A stretch of DNA of 64,000 nucleotides from Pseudomonadota bacterium (GTDB lineage Bacteria > Pseudomonadota > Gammaproteobacteria > Steroidobacterales > Steroidobacteraceae): the NCBI GenBank assembly GCA_023391335.1, contig JAEWBG010000019.1, positions 23,439-87,438 on the forward strand, read 5' to 3'. Made by a program: the position numbers and the translations under genes. The notes below the pieces were generated by a model. The model saw nothing but the letters and a program-made list of their open reading frames with translations, did no database searches and was not told the DNA's origin. Shown here in pieces: positions 52,604-63,927 of the stretch. The stretch's first letter is position 1; each line of letters opens with the position of its first letter.

Positions 52604-53140
52604 TTAGATGGCAGGCATCTTCGCACGAGGTGTGCTGGCGGGGCGATCCTTGCGCTCCTTCTCCAGCTTCTTACGAATGCGCGTGCGTTTCAGTTCGGAG
52701 AGGTAGTCGACGAACAATTTGCCTTCGAGATGATCCATCTCGTGCTGAATGCACACCGCCAAGAGACCATCGGCATTCATCTCGATTTGCTTACCGTTGC
52801 GATCCAGCGCTCGGACGCGAATGCTGTCGGCGCGGGTGACTTTGTCATACACCCCGGGCACAGACAGACAGCCTTCTTCAGTTTCTTCGACGCCATCGCG
52901 CGAGAGGATTTCCGGATTAATCAGCACGAGCGGATGGTCACGCGTCTCGGTAATGTCGATCACTAGCAGCCGCTTGTGAACATTCACTTGGGTTGCGGCA
53001 AGACCGATACCGGGCGCCGCATACATCGTCTCGAACATGTCATCGATCAGCCGACGCAAGGCGTCATCGACTTGCGCAACCGGTTCGGCGCGAATGCGTA
53101 GGCGAGGATCGGGGAATTCGAGAATGGGAAGTCGTGCCAT
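52604..53140 (-). CDS. def: Peptide deformylase
   Basis: 178-residue metalloenzyme that removes the formyl group from new proteins. All three motifs are present: [14 protein letters not shown] (motif 1), EGCLSVPG (Cys ligand) and [12 protein letters not shown] (HExxH, shown as HEMDH). Length is normal. First gene of the def-fmt-rsmB-DUF4390-kinase-regulator run. Confidence 0.96.
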   Translation of the reverse strand: MARLPILEFPDPRLRIRAEPVAQVDDALRRLIDDMFETMYAAPGIGLAATQVNVHKRLLVIDITETRDHPLVLINPEILSRDGVEETEEGCLSVPGVYDKVTRADSIRVRALDRNGKQIEMNADGLLAVCIQHEMDHLEGKLFVDYLSELKRTRIRKKLEKERKDRPASTPRAKMPAI

Positions 53141-53497
53141 GGTGTCGTAAATGTAGATCGTTAAGCTAACTGCGCCAAGCGGGAGAATGCGGGCGGGGGC
53201 GGTTCGCCGCCGCGCAGGACCTCGGCCCTGAATCGAGGATGAGATTGCCGAGATTCGGAATGAGAACCACGTCTCGCACTGAAGGCCTATTTGTGCAATC
53301 GCTGCAATGATGCTGCTAAAGTTAGGTCACTGTTGAACTTAATCTCGTTTCGGTAACACCAAGTCGCGCAATTCGATGCGTCGCAATAGCTGCCGAGACA
53401 ACCGCTACAGGGGATTCGCCGCGCGACTCCTGTGCGCAACCTGGCCCACGGTTCACGACGGCCCACAACAGGGCCATGAATGGAGCTTGTACGCCGC
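53141..53497. other. Divergent intergenic region between def and the LysM gene
   Basis: No coding sequence is supported. A UUCG hairpin GGCGG-TTCG-CCGCC lies at 53198-53211, 58 bases upstream of def. The rest, including TTGAACTTAATCTCGTTTCG at about 53333-53352, must hold the two promoters, but no clear sigma-70 pair can be assigned. Confidence 0.45.
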
Positions 53498-54643
53498 ATG
53501 AAGACTGCGACTTCGCCATTTCGTCCAGCGATCGTGCTCGGCCTGATCGCCGCCTTCACCCTGACTGCAGGGCTCTCCACGAGTTCCAGCGCACAAGAGT
53601 CCACGCGAACCATCGCGACGGGCAGCCACATTCCATTGAGCGCCGACGCGCCTGACCAGTACACGGTCAAGACTGGCGACACGCTGTGGGACATCGCCAA
53701 AGTCTTCTTGCGCGATCCTTGGTATTGGCCCGAGATCTGGTATCTCAACCCGCAGGTGCAAAACCCGCACCTGATCTACCCGGGTGACGTTCTGAAGCTG
53801 GTCTCCATCGATGGCCAGCCCCGCCTTACGATCGCCGAACGCGGCGAGGGCGCTGCGGCTGCACAGAGCGGTGGCGGCAAAAAGCTGTCTCCTCAGGTAC
53901 GTCGGGAACCGCTGAGCCAAGCGATCACGGCCATTCCTTACGACATCATTGCGAGCTTCACCGGACGCCCGACGCTGCTCGACAAAGATCAGGTCAAGAG
54001 CGCTCCTTACATCGTCGCGTTCCGAGACGAGCACGCACTCGCCGCGGCAGGTAACGAGGCGTACGCGCGGGGCTTGAAAGACGCACCAGCGGAAGCCCGC
54101 TACTCCATCATTCACATCGAAGAGCCATTGCGCGATCCAGACAACAACGACCTACTGGGTTACGAAGGCGTCTATGTGGGCTCGGGCCCGATCGCAACGA
54201 CCGGCGATCCCGCCAAGCTGATCCTGACCGATACCTCTCGCGAAGCCTTGCAGGGAGACAAGCTGTTCCCCGAGAGCACCGATGTGAACGTCGATTTCGT
54301 TCCTCACGCTCCGGCTTCCGATGTCGACGCCACGGTCATTGCAGTGCAGAGCCACACCGTCATTGGCCAATATCAAGTCATCGCATTGAATCGCGGTGCC
54401 AACAACGGCCTAGAAGCTGGCCAGGTGCTGGGCATCAATCAGAGTGGTGATGTGGTTCGCGACAAATTCAGCAAGGGCGGCTTGGGCGGCGGTGGCGGCT
54501 TCGGTCACGGCAAGAAGGTTAAACTTCCCGAGGAGCGCATCGGCGTCGCCATGGTGTTCAAGACCTTCCCGCACATGAGCTTCGCGCTCGTCATGGAAGC
54601 GACTCATGAAATCCGCCAAGGCGATCGCGCGACCAATCCCTGA
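53498..54643 (+). CDS. LysM peptidoglycan-binding domain-containing exported protein
   Basis: 381 residues with a signal peptide (about 1-32) and one LysM domain near residues 54-104 (YTVKTGDTLWDIAKVFLRDP, ending HLIYPGDVLKLV). The rest (about 110-380) is a conserved region of the same family with no named domain and a Gly/Lys-rich patch GGLGGGGGFGHGKK. In many gammaproteobacteria this gene sits divergently from def and next to dprA, as here. Start ATG 53498 is preferred; ATG 53480 would add six residues. Confidence 0.9.
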   Translation: MKTATSPFRPAIVLGLIAAFTLTAGLSTSSSAQESTRTIATGSHIPLSADAPDQYTVKTGDTLWDIAKVFLRDPWYWPEIWYLNPQVQNPHLIYPGDVLKLVSIDGQPRLTIAERGEGAAAAQSGGGKKLSPQVRREPLSQAITAIPYDIIASFTGRPTLLDKDQVKSAPYIVAFRDEHALAAAGNEAYARGLKDAPAEARYSIIHIEEPLRDPDNNDLLGYEGVYVGSGPIATTGDPAKLILTDTSREALQGDKLFPESTDVNVDFVPHAPASDVDATVIAVQSHTVIGQYQVIALNRGANNGLEAGQVLGINQSGDVVRDKFSKGGLGGGGGFGHGKKVKLPEERIGVAMVFKTFPHMSFALVMEATHEIRQGDRATNP

Positions 54644-54670
54644 TTGGAAGACTGTAGACTGTAGGCCGTA

Positions 54671-54700
54671 AGGAGAAGCGACGAGTACGTCGTTTCTCCT
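54671..54700. repeat. 13-bp hairpin after the LysM gene
   Basis: AGGAGAAGCGACG (54671-54683) and CGTCGTTTCTCCT (54688-54700) pair across an AGTA loop with one G-T mismatch. It lies 27 bases after the LysM stop. No T-run follows, so it is a candidate transcript-end or processing hairpin rather than a proven terminator. Confidence 0.55.
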
Positions 54701-54701
54701 G

Positions 54702-54738
54702 CTATTCACTATCCGCTAGTCACTGGTCACTATCTGCT
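54702..54738 (+). repeat. TATCCGCTAGTCAC-family repeat before dprA
   Basis: CTATTCACTATCCGCTAGTC then ACTGGTCACTATCTGCT ends one base before the dprA ATG at 54740. It matches the copies before the SPOR gene and rlmJ in sequence and orientation. Confidence 0.7.
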
Positions 54739-54739
54739 C

Positions 54740-55861
54740 ATGGATGAGCTCAAAGCTTGGTTGATGCTGGCACGCGTTCCTGGCCTTCACGCAGGAGTGC
54801 TGCAACCCCTGCTCCAGCAATTCGGCTCTATTACGGCGATCGTGAAGAGTTCGCCTGCGACATTACGGTCAGTAGGCCTCTCGTCATCGAACATTGAAGC
54901 GCTCACCCAGAGCGAAATGCAGATCGAATCGGACCTGCGTTGGCTCGATGCACCCGATCATCACTTCATTGCGTTTGGCTCGAGTGCGTATCCCGAGCTG
55001 CTAGCGCGCATCGCCGACGCCCCAATTGGGCTTTTCGTCCGCGGCAATCCCGACGTTCTCTCACTGCCGCAGTTGGCGATCGTCGGCGCACGCAACCCGA
55101 CACCAACCGGACGCGAGAACGCGCATGACTTCGCGGCGCATTTGGCGCGCTGCGGACTGACGATCACGAGCGGGCTGGCGCTGGGTATCGACGCTGCCAG
55201 TCACGAAGGTGCGCTGCACGGTGCCGGCACGACGATCGCGGTCTGCGGGACGGGACTCGACACGGATTATCCGCGCGCAAACCGCGAGCTTGCCGACGCG
55301 ATCAGCCGCAGCGGCGCATTGATCAGTGAGTTCCCGTTGGGGACACCGGCGCTGAAGGCGAATTTTCCCCGCCGCAATCGCCTGATTAGCGGGTTGTCGC
55401 TAGGCACATTGGTCGTCGAAGCGGCAGTGCAAAGTGGCTCGCTGATCACCGCGCGCTTAGCCGCGGAGCAGGGTCGAGAGGTGTTCGCGATCCCGGGGTC
55501 GATCCACAACCCCTTGGCCCGGGGCTGTCACCAACTCATCCGCCAAGGCGCCAAGCTGGTCGAAACGGCCGACGACATCTTCGCCGAATTGCGAGCGCTG
55601 ACAGGCACTTTGCATGCAGCAACACCCGCAGCAATAAGTGGACGGAGCTCAGAGGATTCCCGACCCGTATTGGACAAAGACTATGAAATCTTGTTAGATG
55701 CGCTCGGCTTCGAGCCGGCCAGCGTCGATTCCCTGATCGATCGCACCGGCCTGAAAGCCGACGAGGTGGCCTCGATGCTGCTCATCCTCGAACTCGAGGG
55801 ACGCATCGAGCCCTACCCTGGCGGGCTTTATGTCCGGCGAGCGACGAAGGCGACTCAATGA
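54740..55861 (+). CDS. dprA: DNA-processing protein DprA
   Basis: 373-residue protein that protects incoming single-stranded DNA and loads RecA in natural transformation. The SAM-like N-terminal part is followed by the Rossmann core with LAIVGARNPTPTG, SGLALGIDAASHEGAL, GTGLDTDYPRANREL, SEFPLGTPALKANFPRRNRL and EQGREVFAIPGSIHNPLARG; a winged-helix-like DprA C-domain follows. Its stop overlaps the smg start (ATGA). A dispersed repeat abuts its start. Confidence 0.95.
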   Translation: MDELKAWLMLARVPGLHAGVLQPLLQQFGSITAIVKSSPATLRSVGLSSSNIEALTQSEMQIESDLRWLDAPDHHFIAFGSSAYPELLARIADAPIGLFVRGNPDVLSLPQLAIVGARNPTPTGRENAHDFAAHLARCGLTITSGLALGIDAASHEGALHGAGTTIAVCGTGLDTDYPRANRELADAISRSGALISEFPLGTPALKANFPRRNRLISGLSLGTLVVEAAVQSGSLITARLAAEQGREVFAIPGSIHNPLARGCHQLIRQGAKLVETADDIFAELRALTGTLHAATPAAISGRSSEDSRPVLDKDYEILLDALGFEPASVDSLIDRTGLKADEVASMLLILELEGRIEPYPGGLYVRRATKATQ

Positions 55862-56337
55862 AGGAAACCGTTCTCGATATTCTCATCTACTTGTTCGAGA
55901 ACTACTTCGATGCGGATGTGGAATCTGCCCGCGAGCCCGACCGGGACACCTTGAAGGAAGAATTGGAGCGGGCCGGATTCTCGGAACGAGAAGTCGGTCG
56001 GGCTCTGGAATGGTTGGAGCAACTATCTTGCGACCCGCCGCGAGTGGGCGCGATTTCCGCCTCCCGCGCGATGCGAATTTTCGACCCGAGCGAGCAGGCT
56101 CGGCTCGACACGGACTGCCGCGGTTACATTCTCTACTTGGAAAACGTCGGCATTCTGACTGCGGATCAACGCGAGCTCGTCATCGATCGTCTCCTAGCCT
56201 TGGATGCGCGGCAGATCGACATCGAGCAGGTCAAATGGGTCGTTCTCATGGTCCTGTTTAGTCAACCTGGCCAAGAGAGCGCTTACTTGCGAATGGAAGA
56301 TTTGGTATTCGATAACAGACTTGATGCGCTTCACTAA
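55858..56337 (+). CDS. smg: Smg family protein (DUF494)
   Basis: 159-residue cytosolic protein of unknown biochemical role, found in many beta- and gammaproteobacteria between dprA and topA. It begins MKETVLDILIYLFENYFDAD, the usual Smg start, and has CRGYILYLENVGILTADQRE. Length is normal. Overlaps dprA by four bases. Confidence 0.93.
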   Translation: MKETVLDILIYLFENYFDADVESAREPDRDTLKEELERAGFSEREVGRALEWLEQLSCDPPRVGAISASRAMRIFDPSEQARLDTDCRGYILYLENVGILTADQRELVIDRLLALDARQIDIEQVKWVVLMVLFSQPGQESAYLRMEDLVFDNRLDALH

Positions 56338-56366
56338 CTCCAAATCTAAGGTGTGTGATTTTCAGT

Positions 56367-56394
56367 ACCGCGGTTGATCGCGGTTTCTTTTTTT
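56367..56394 (+). terminator. Terminator-like hairpin abutting the topA start codon
   Basis: Stem ACCGCG (56367-56372) and CGCGGT (56379-56384) with loop GTTGAT, followed by TTTCTTTTTTT (56384-56394); the topA ATG is the next base. It is shaped like an intrinsic terminator for dprA-smg, but the T-run occupies the place of a ribosome site, so it could also act as an attenuator for topA. Confidence 0.7.
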
Positions 56395-58908
56395 ATGGAG
56401 CAGAAGAATCTCGTCATCGTGGAATCGCCTGCAAAGGCGAAGACCATTAAGAAGTATCTCGGAAAGAATTTCGAGGTACTCGCTTCGTATGGTCACGTGC
56501 GCGATCTGGTGCCGAAGGAAGGCGCCGTCGATCCGAAGCACAAGTTCGCGATGCGTTACCAGATTCTGGATAAGAACGAGAAACACGTTCAAGCGATTGC
56601 ACGCGCACTCAAGAAGTCCGATGCGCTGTATCTCGCGACCGACCCTGATCGCGAAGGCGAGGCCATTTCCTGGCATTTGACGGAGCTGCTCAAAGAGCAG
56701 GGCATCCTCGATGGCAAAGATGTCCATCGCGTGGTGTTCTACGAGATCACGCGCAATGCCATTCGCGAAGCCATCCAACAGCCGCGCGATATCTCGACGG
56801 ACCTCGTCAATGCACAACAAGCGCGCCGCGCCTTGGATTACTTGGTGGGTTTCAACCTGTCTCCTCTATTGTGGAAGAAGGCAGGTCTACCTGGTGCGTC
56901 GGCCGGCCGTGTGCAAAGTCCAGCATTGCGGCTGATCTGCGAACGCGAAGAAGAAATTGCGCGCTTCGTGCCACGCGAATACTGGACGATCGATGCCGAC
57001 ACAGAAAAAGCAAAGCAACCCGTTCCGGCGCGATTGATCGAATATCGCGGCGAGAAGGTTGAGCAATTCACCGTTACGACCGAAGCACAGGCAAACGACG
57101 TTCGTTCCGGGATCGAGAACGCCGCGAAGGGCGAACTCACCGTCGCATCGATCGATCGCAAGCAACGCAAGCGCAATCCAGCACCGCCTTTCACGACGTC
57201 CACGTTGCAGCAGGAGGCGGCGCGCAAGCTCGGCTTCGGTGCGCAACGTACGATGCGGCTCGCGCAACAGTTATATGAAGGCGTGGATTTCGGCGAAGGT
57301 GCGGTCGGTCTGATCACGTATATGCGTACCGACTCGCTGAATCTTGCAGCCGAAGCGGTGCAAGAGATCCGCCAAGTGATTCAGAACTTGTATGGCGCCG
57401 ACTCGCTGCCCGCAGAGGCGCGCACGTACAAAACAAAATCCAAGAATGCACAAGAAGCGCACGAAGCCATCAGACCCACTTCAGCGTCGATCACACCTGA
57501 TCGACTGGAAGGCAAGATCGATGCGGATCAGTTCAAACTCTACAGCTTGATTTGGAAGCGCGCCGTGGCAAGTCAAATGGAACCGGCCGTGTACGACACC
57601 GTTGCGGTCGATATGGTGCCCGGGAAGAGCGCGAAGAAAGCAGGCGCGACCGCCGTCCTGCGCGCGAATGGTTCGACGTTGGTGAAGCCCGGCTACATCG
57701 CTGTATATAAGGAAGGCAGCGATGATACGCCCGAGGACGACAACGATCGCATCCTGCCGGCGATGGAAGTTGGCGACGTACTGAAGTTGCTTGCGATCCG
57801 TCCTGAACAGCATTTCACCGAACCGCCGCCGCGCTATTCCGAAGCGAGCCTGGTGAAAGCGCTGGAAGAATTCGGCATCGGCCGGCCTTCCACGTACGCC
57901 AGCATCATTCAGACATTGATCGGGAAGAAATATGCAGAGCTGCTCAATCGCCGCTTCGTGCCGACCGACTTGGGCAAGATCGTCAACCGCTTCCTGACGC
58001 GCAATTTCGAGCACTACGTCGACTACGGCTTCACCGCCAAGATGGAAGACGATCTCGATGAAATTGCCGACGGCAAAGAACAGTGGGTACCGGTGCTGGA
58101 TCGATTCTGGAAGGAGTTCAAGCAGCAAGTCGATGTCGTAGATAAATCGGTCACGCGCGAAGACGTATCCGAGGCTCGCGAACTCGGCACCGACCCAGCC
58201 ACCGGCAAACCCATTTCCGTTCGTTACGGCAAATATGGTCCGTTCGTTCAACTCGGCACCAAGGACGATGAAGAGAAACCGAAGTTCGCGAGCTTGCGAC
58301 CGCATCAACGCATGGATTCGTTGACGCTTGCTGAAGCCCTAGAACTGTTCAAGTTGCCGAAAACAGTCGGCACCATGCCCGATGGGCAGCCAGTAAGAGT
58401 CGCGATCGGACGCTTCGGTCCTTACATTCAATACGCTGCGAAGAAATTCGTTTCCATCAAGGACGACGACCCGTACACGATCGAGCTGCCTCGCGCGCTC
58501 GAGTTGATCAAAGCGAAAGAAGAACTCGACGCGAATCGAATCATTCTCGATTTCCCGGACGCAGGGATTCAGGTTTTGAATGGCCGCTACGGTCCTTACA
58601 TCACCGACCGCGTGAAAAACGCCAAGATCCCGAAAGATCGCGATCCCAAAACCTTGACGCTCGATGAGTGCAAAGAACTGATCGCCGTCGCACCCGAACG
58701 CGGCAAAGGGCGCTTCGGACGCTTTGCGAAGAAAGCAGCTAATGCGACGACCACCGCACCAGCAGCGACGGAAGACAAGCCGGTGAAGGCAGCGACGAAG
58801 ACTAAACAGGCTGCCCCAGCGAAGGCCGTCGCCAAGTCGCCCGCAAAGACAGCCGCGAAAAGCGCGGCCAAGAAGAAAGCTCCCGCTAAGAAGGCAGCTG
58901 CGCGCTAA
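56395..58908 (+). CDS. topA: DNA topoisomerase I
   Basis: 837-residue type IA topoisomerase that relaxes negative supercoils. The Toprim start EQKNLVIVESPAKAKTIKKYL is followed by ATDPDREGEAISWHL and the active-site Tyr309 in LITYMRTDSLN. C-terminal repeats such as SVRYGKYGPFVQLG replace the zinc fingers of the E. coli enzyme. The last 60 residues are an Ala/Lys/Pro-rich tail. The ATG has no Shine-Dalgarno site, only the T-run of the preceding hairpin. Confidence 0.95.
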   Translation: MEQKNLVIVESPAKAKTIKKYLGKNFEVLASYGHVRDLVPKEGAVDPKHKFAMRYQILDKNEKHVQAIARALKKSDALYLATDPDREGEAISWHLTELLKEQGILDGKDVHRVVFYEITRNAIREAIQQPRDISTDLVNAQQARRALDYLVGFNLSPLLWKKAGLPGASAGRVQSPALRLICEREEEIARFVPREYWTIDADTEKAKQPVPARLIEYRGEKVEQFTVTTEAQANDVRSGIENAAKGELTVASIDRKQRKRNPAPPFTTSTLQQEAARKLGFGAQRTMRLAQQLYEGVDFGEGAVGLITYMRTDSLNLAAEAVQEIRQVIQNLYGADSLPAEARTYKTKSKNAQEAHEAIRPTSASITPDRLEGKIDADQFKLYSLIWKRAVASQMEPAVYDTVAVDMVPGKSAKKAGATAVLRANGSTLVKPGYIAVYKEGSDDTPEDDNDRILPAMEVGDVLKLLAIRPEQHFTEPPPRYSEASLVKALEEFGIGRPSTYASIIQTLIGKKYAELLNRRFVPTDLGKIVNRFLTRNFEHYVDYGFTAKMEDDLDEIADGKEQWVPVLDRFWKEFKQQVDVVDKSVTREDVSEARELGTDPATGKPISVRYGKYGPFVQLGTKDDEEKPKFASLRPHQRMDSLTLAEALELFKLPKTVGTMPDGQPVRVAIGRFGPYIQYAAKKFVSIKDDDPYTIELPRALELIKAKEELDANRIILDFPDAGIQVLNGRYGPYITDRVKNAKIPKDRDPKTLTLDECKELIAVAPERGKGRFGRFAKKAANATTTAPAATEDKPVKAATKTKQAAPAKAVAKSPAKTAAKSAAKKKAPAKKAAAR

Positions 58909-59835
<927 letters not shown>

Positions 59836-59897
59836 GCGGATAGCGGATTGAGGATTGCGGATAGTCAGAGCATTCCCATTCCCCACGCATTGTTCTG

Positions 59898-59928
59898 CTA
59901 TCCCCTATCCGCTAGTCACTAGTCACTT
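59898..59928 (+). repeat. TATCCGCTAGTCAC-family repeat before rlmJ
   Basis: CTATCCCCTATCCGCTAGTC followed by ACTAGTCACTT ends five bases before the rlmJ ATG at 59934. Same family and orientation as at 45205 and 54702. Upstream, 59838-59870 carries GCGGATAGCGGATTGAGG and GCGGATAGTC, further repeat-like words. Confidence 0.7.
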
Positions 59929-59933
59929 CTCCG

Positions 59934-60767
59934 ATGAACTACCGCCACATCTTTCACGCCGGCAATTTCGCGGACGTGCACAAGCATGTGATCTTGCTCG
60001 CGTTGATCGATCGACTCATTCGCAAGCCGAAACCCCTGCTCCTATTAGACACGCATGCGGGTCGCGGCACGTATGACCTGCGATCCGCTGAGGCGACTCG
60101 CGGCGATGAAGCGCAAGGCGGCGTGCGCCGAGTCATCAACGCCAGCACGGTTTCAAACCCGGACTTGAAACGCTTCGTCGATCTGCTCACACCTGCGCTT
60201 CGGAAACAGCACTATCTCGGATCGCCACTACTCGCAGCACAAGCATTGCGCGCGGAAGATCGGTTGATCTGTGTCGAATCGCAGTTAGAGGAAGCGCAGG
60301 AGTTGCAGAACGTTCTGCGGGAGCGGCGCAATACTTCTGTGATTCATGGCGACGGTTACGCTGCACTGAAAACCTATTTACCGCCAAAGGAAGCTCGTGG
60401 GTTGGTTTTGCTCGATCCACCATACGAATCCGATCGCGAATTCAACACGATCACGCACGCGCTACTCGCCGCAACTAAGAGATGGGCCACGGGCGTGTAC
60501 GCGATTTGGTACCCAATCAAAGCGAGCGGCGAATCGCGGCGCTTCAAAGAAGAATTGCGTCACTTAGGGATCAAAAAGATTCTGCAACTCGAACTGTTCG
60601 TACATCCGAGGGATTCGCGCGTGGGATTGAATGGATCGGGAATGGCGATCGTGAACTCACCTTGGAAGCTCGACGAAGAAATGCGCGCCGCGCAGGCGGA
60701 GCTGTATGGTCTGCTTGCAGATAGAGCTGCGGATGAGCCTGTCGCCGAGTGGTTGGTTGGGGAGTGA
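59934..60767 (+). CDS. rlmJ: 23S rRNA (adenine(2030)-N(6))-methyltransferase
   Basis: 277-residue SAM-dependent methyltransferase acting on A2030 of 23S rRNA. It begins MNYRHIFHAGNFADVHKHV, contains LLDTHAGRGTYDLRS for SAM and the catalytic VLLDPPYESD (DPPY). Length is normal. A terminator follows at 60880. Confidence 0.95.
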   Translation: MNYRHIFHAGNFADVHKHVILLALIDRLIRKPKPLLLLDTHAGRGTYDLRSAEATRGDEAQGGVRRVINASTVSNPDLKRFVDLLTPALRKQHYLGSPLLAAQALRAEDRLICVESQLEEAQELQNVLRERRNTSVIHGDGYAALKTYLPPKEARGLVLLDPPYESDREFNTITHALLAATKRWATGVYAIWYPIKASGESRRFKEELRHLGIKKILQLELFVHPRDSRVGLNGSGMAIVNSPWKLDEEMRAAQAELYGLLADRAADEPVAEWLVGE

Positions 60768-61030
60768 GTGACGAGTGACCGGTGACGAGTGACGAGCAAG
60801 AGCGCCGTGGGTCACGGGTCAGAAGGTCGTGCGCATGAGCGAGGGCGTCAATAATCTTCGCGACCGCTTCGCTCCGGCGCAGGCTGAGCCTGTTTTTTCA
60901 GATGGATAGCGGCCTATGCAGGCATGACGAGCCACAAGCGCGGTGACCTAAACCCGGTCGCATCTTTGTGCGCTTTGCGTTGCGTCCGTCTCTTACCTCT
61001 TAAACTGACTCGTCACCAGTCACTCTCACT
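60762..61030. repeat. Second pair of inverted GTGAC-type repeats between rlmJ and tag
   Basis: GTGAGTGACGAGTGACCGG and GACGAGTGACGAG (60762-60797) face CTCGTCACCAGTCACTCTC (61008-61027) in inverse orientation. About 210 bases lie between, with the rlmJ terminator and GCGCTTTGCGTTGCGTCCG (60970-60988). The layout resembles the element at 16111-16304, though the sequences of the ends are less conserved. Confidence 0.45.
60880..60898 (+). terminator. Intrinsic terminator after rlmJ
   Basis: CAGGC (60880-60884) and GCCTG (60888-60892) pair across a TGA loop, followed by six T (60893-60898). It lies about 113 bases after the rlmJ stop. The stem is short. Confidence 0.6.
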
Positions 61031-61628
61031 CCCGCCGCGCTAACGCGCGACATTCCTTCCACCTGAAACAACTCGTCAAATGATCGTTCACCATGCCGGT
61101 CGCCTGCATGTGTGCGTAGATGATCGTGCTGCCGACGAATTTAAAGCCCCGCTTCTTCAGATCCTTGCTGATAGCGTCAGACTCGGGACTCGTCGCCGGA
61201 ACGCGTTTGTGTTCCTCGAAGCGATTTTGGATCGGCTTACCACCGACGAAGCTCCACAAGTGATCGGCAAAGGTGCCGTGCTTTTCGCGAAAGTCGAGAT
61301 ACAACCGAGCATTCGTAATCGCGCCTTCGATCTTCAACTTGTTGCGAACAATGCCGACGTCATTCATTAACCGAGTGATATCACGCTTGCCGAAGCGAGC
61401 GATCTTTTCCGCATCGAAGTTGGCGAAGGCAGCGCGATAGCCCTCGCGCTTGTTCAGAATCGTCGACCAAGACAAGCCCGCCTGTGCACCTTCGAGTACC
61501 AAGAATTCGAACTGAATCTCGTCATCCCAAACCGGAACACCCCATTCCTCGTCGTGATACTTGAGGTAGAGCTCATTGCCCTTGAGTGGCCAGGTACATC
61601 GTTTTCGGACTTTGTCAGACATGGTCAT
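61026..61628 (-). CDS. tag: DNA-3-methyladenine glycosylase I
   Basis: 200-residue DNA repair enzyme that removes 3-methyladenine. N-terminal zinc-type motif RCTWP and YHDEEWGVPVWDD are followed by LEGAQAGLSWSTILNKREGYRAAF and the C-terminal VGSTIIYAHMQATGMVNDHL with the His/Cys ligands (C at about 189). Length fits the Tag family. ATG 61628 or 61622 may be used. Confidence 0.93.
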   Translation of the reverse strand: MTMSDKVRKRCTWPLKGNELYLKYHDEEWGVPVWDDEIQFEFLVLEGAQAGLSWSTILNKREGYRAAFANFDAEKIARFGKRDITRLMNDVGIVRNKLKIEGAITNARLYLDFREKHGTFADHLWSFVGGKPIQNRFEEHKRVPATSPESDAISKDLKKRGFKFVGSTIIYAHMQATGMVNDHLTSCFRWKECRALARRE

Positions 61629-61732
61629 CGGTTGTGCTCAGGATGCGAAGTTATCGATTAAGCCATCCCCGCCGCGGTTCACGCGCGCAGCGATTTCACT
61701 TACTCACTGCATCACCACCGCAAACGGGGTAG

Positions 61733-62809
<1,077 letters not shown>

Positions 62810-62887
62810 CAACACGACTTAAGCCGCCTCATCCATTTCCTGATGCGAATCACGGAAAATTCCCCGTGATTCGCGCATCAATAACCC

Positions 62888-63724
62888 ATGACAACCCAAG
62901 CTCCCCCCGATCGCTATGCGGTCGTCGGCTTTCCAGTGAGTCACAGCTGGTCGCCTTTCATTCACGGCATGTTTGCCAAGCAGACCGATCAGAACCTCAC
63001 TTATGCACGCATGGAGATTGCCCCGGAGAACTTCGCTGCGGAAGTTGCGGCATTCTTCGAATCGGGTGGCAAAGGGCTGAATGTCACCGTTCCTCATAAG
63101 CAAGCCGCATGCTTCGCGGCGCGCTTCAGAACGCCACGAGCGGAAATTGCTGGAGCAGTGAACACACTCGCGATGCAGGCGGACGGTATTCTCGGCGACA
63201 ACACGGATGGCGCTGGACTGGTCACCGACCTGACTCGCAATCTAGGTCTCGATCTGCAAGGCACTCGCATTCTGCTCTTAGGTGCTGGTGGCGCAGCTCG
63301 CGGAGTATTGGGCCCGTTGTTGGGCGAGGCACCTGAATATTTCGAGATCGCAAATCGCGATGCCAACAAAGCTGTTGAGCTGGCGAAAGAGTTCAAGAAT
63401 TTGGGCGAGCTACACGGCTGCGGATTCGATGCGATTTCGAGCGCAGGAACGTTCGACCTGATTCTCAATGCAACTTCCGCAAGTCTGCAGGACACGATCC
63501 CGCCGATTCCGCCTTCGGTCATCGGCCCAACGACGCTGTGCTACGACATGGCCTACGGCAAAGGCGATACCGCATTCACGCGTTGGGCGAAGAATGCAGG
63601 GGCAGGCCGCGCTGAAACCGGCTGGGGCATGTTGGTCGAACAAGCCGCCGAATCGTTCTTCTTGTGGCGCGGCGTCCGCCCGGATACGAAGCCGGTGCTG
63701 GAGGCGGTCAAGAGGGAGAAATAG
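62888..63724 (+). CDS. aroE: Shikimate dehydrogenase
   Basis: 278-residue NADPH enzyme of the shikimate pathway. Substrate site SHSWSPFIHG, catalytic Lys in VTVPHKQAA and Asp in LGDNTDGAGLV are intact, and the nucleotide-binding LLGAGGAARGV follows. C-terminal GWGMLVEQAAESF is typical. It begins 78 bases after hemB. It provides chorismate precursors, which the chorismatase at 28982 would also use. Confidence 0.96.
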   Translation: MTTQAPPDRYAVVGFPVSHSWSPFIHGMFAKQTDQNLTYARMEIAPENFAAEVAAFFESGGKGLNVTVPHKQAACFAARFRTPRAEIAGAVNTLAMQADGILGDNTDGAGLVTDLTRNLGLDLQGTRILLLGAGGAARGVLGPLLGEAPEYFEIANRDANKAVELAKEFKNLGELHGCGFDAISSAGTFDLILNATSASLQDTIPPIPPSVIGPTTLCYDMAYGKGDTAFTRWAKNAGAGRAETGWGMLVEQAAESFFLWRGVRPDTKPVLEAVKREK

Positions 63725-63727
63725 GGT

Positions 63728-63860
63728 CGGCCACGCAAAGAACACATAGACACGGTCGGTAAGCGAGAGAGCGAGCGCTGCTCGCGTTGGAACTCCGCGT
63801 GAAAGCAGAAGAAGAATTAGCCGCAGAGAACGCAAAAAAAGGTGATGAAGTGAAAGCGCG
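63728..63860. repeat. Intergenic dispersed repeat between aroE and the IS256 element
   Basis: Carries CACGCAAAGAACACATAGAC (63732-63751) and CCGCAGAGAACGCAAAAAAA near 63821-63840, then GTGATGAAGTGAAAGCGCG. These words match the SPOR-regulator gap at 45808-46015. Confidence 0.55.
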
Positions 63861-63927
63861 CGTGAAGCGCTCCGGCCCTATCTGACTTTTTGTGTGTGGG
63901 GTCATACCATGAGTAGAGGAGCAAGGT

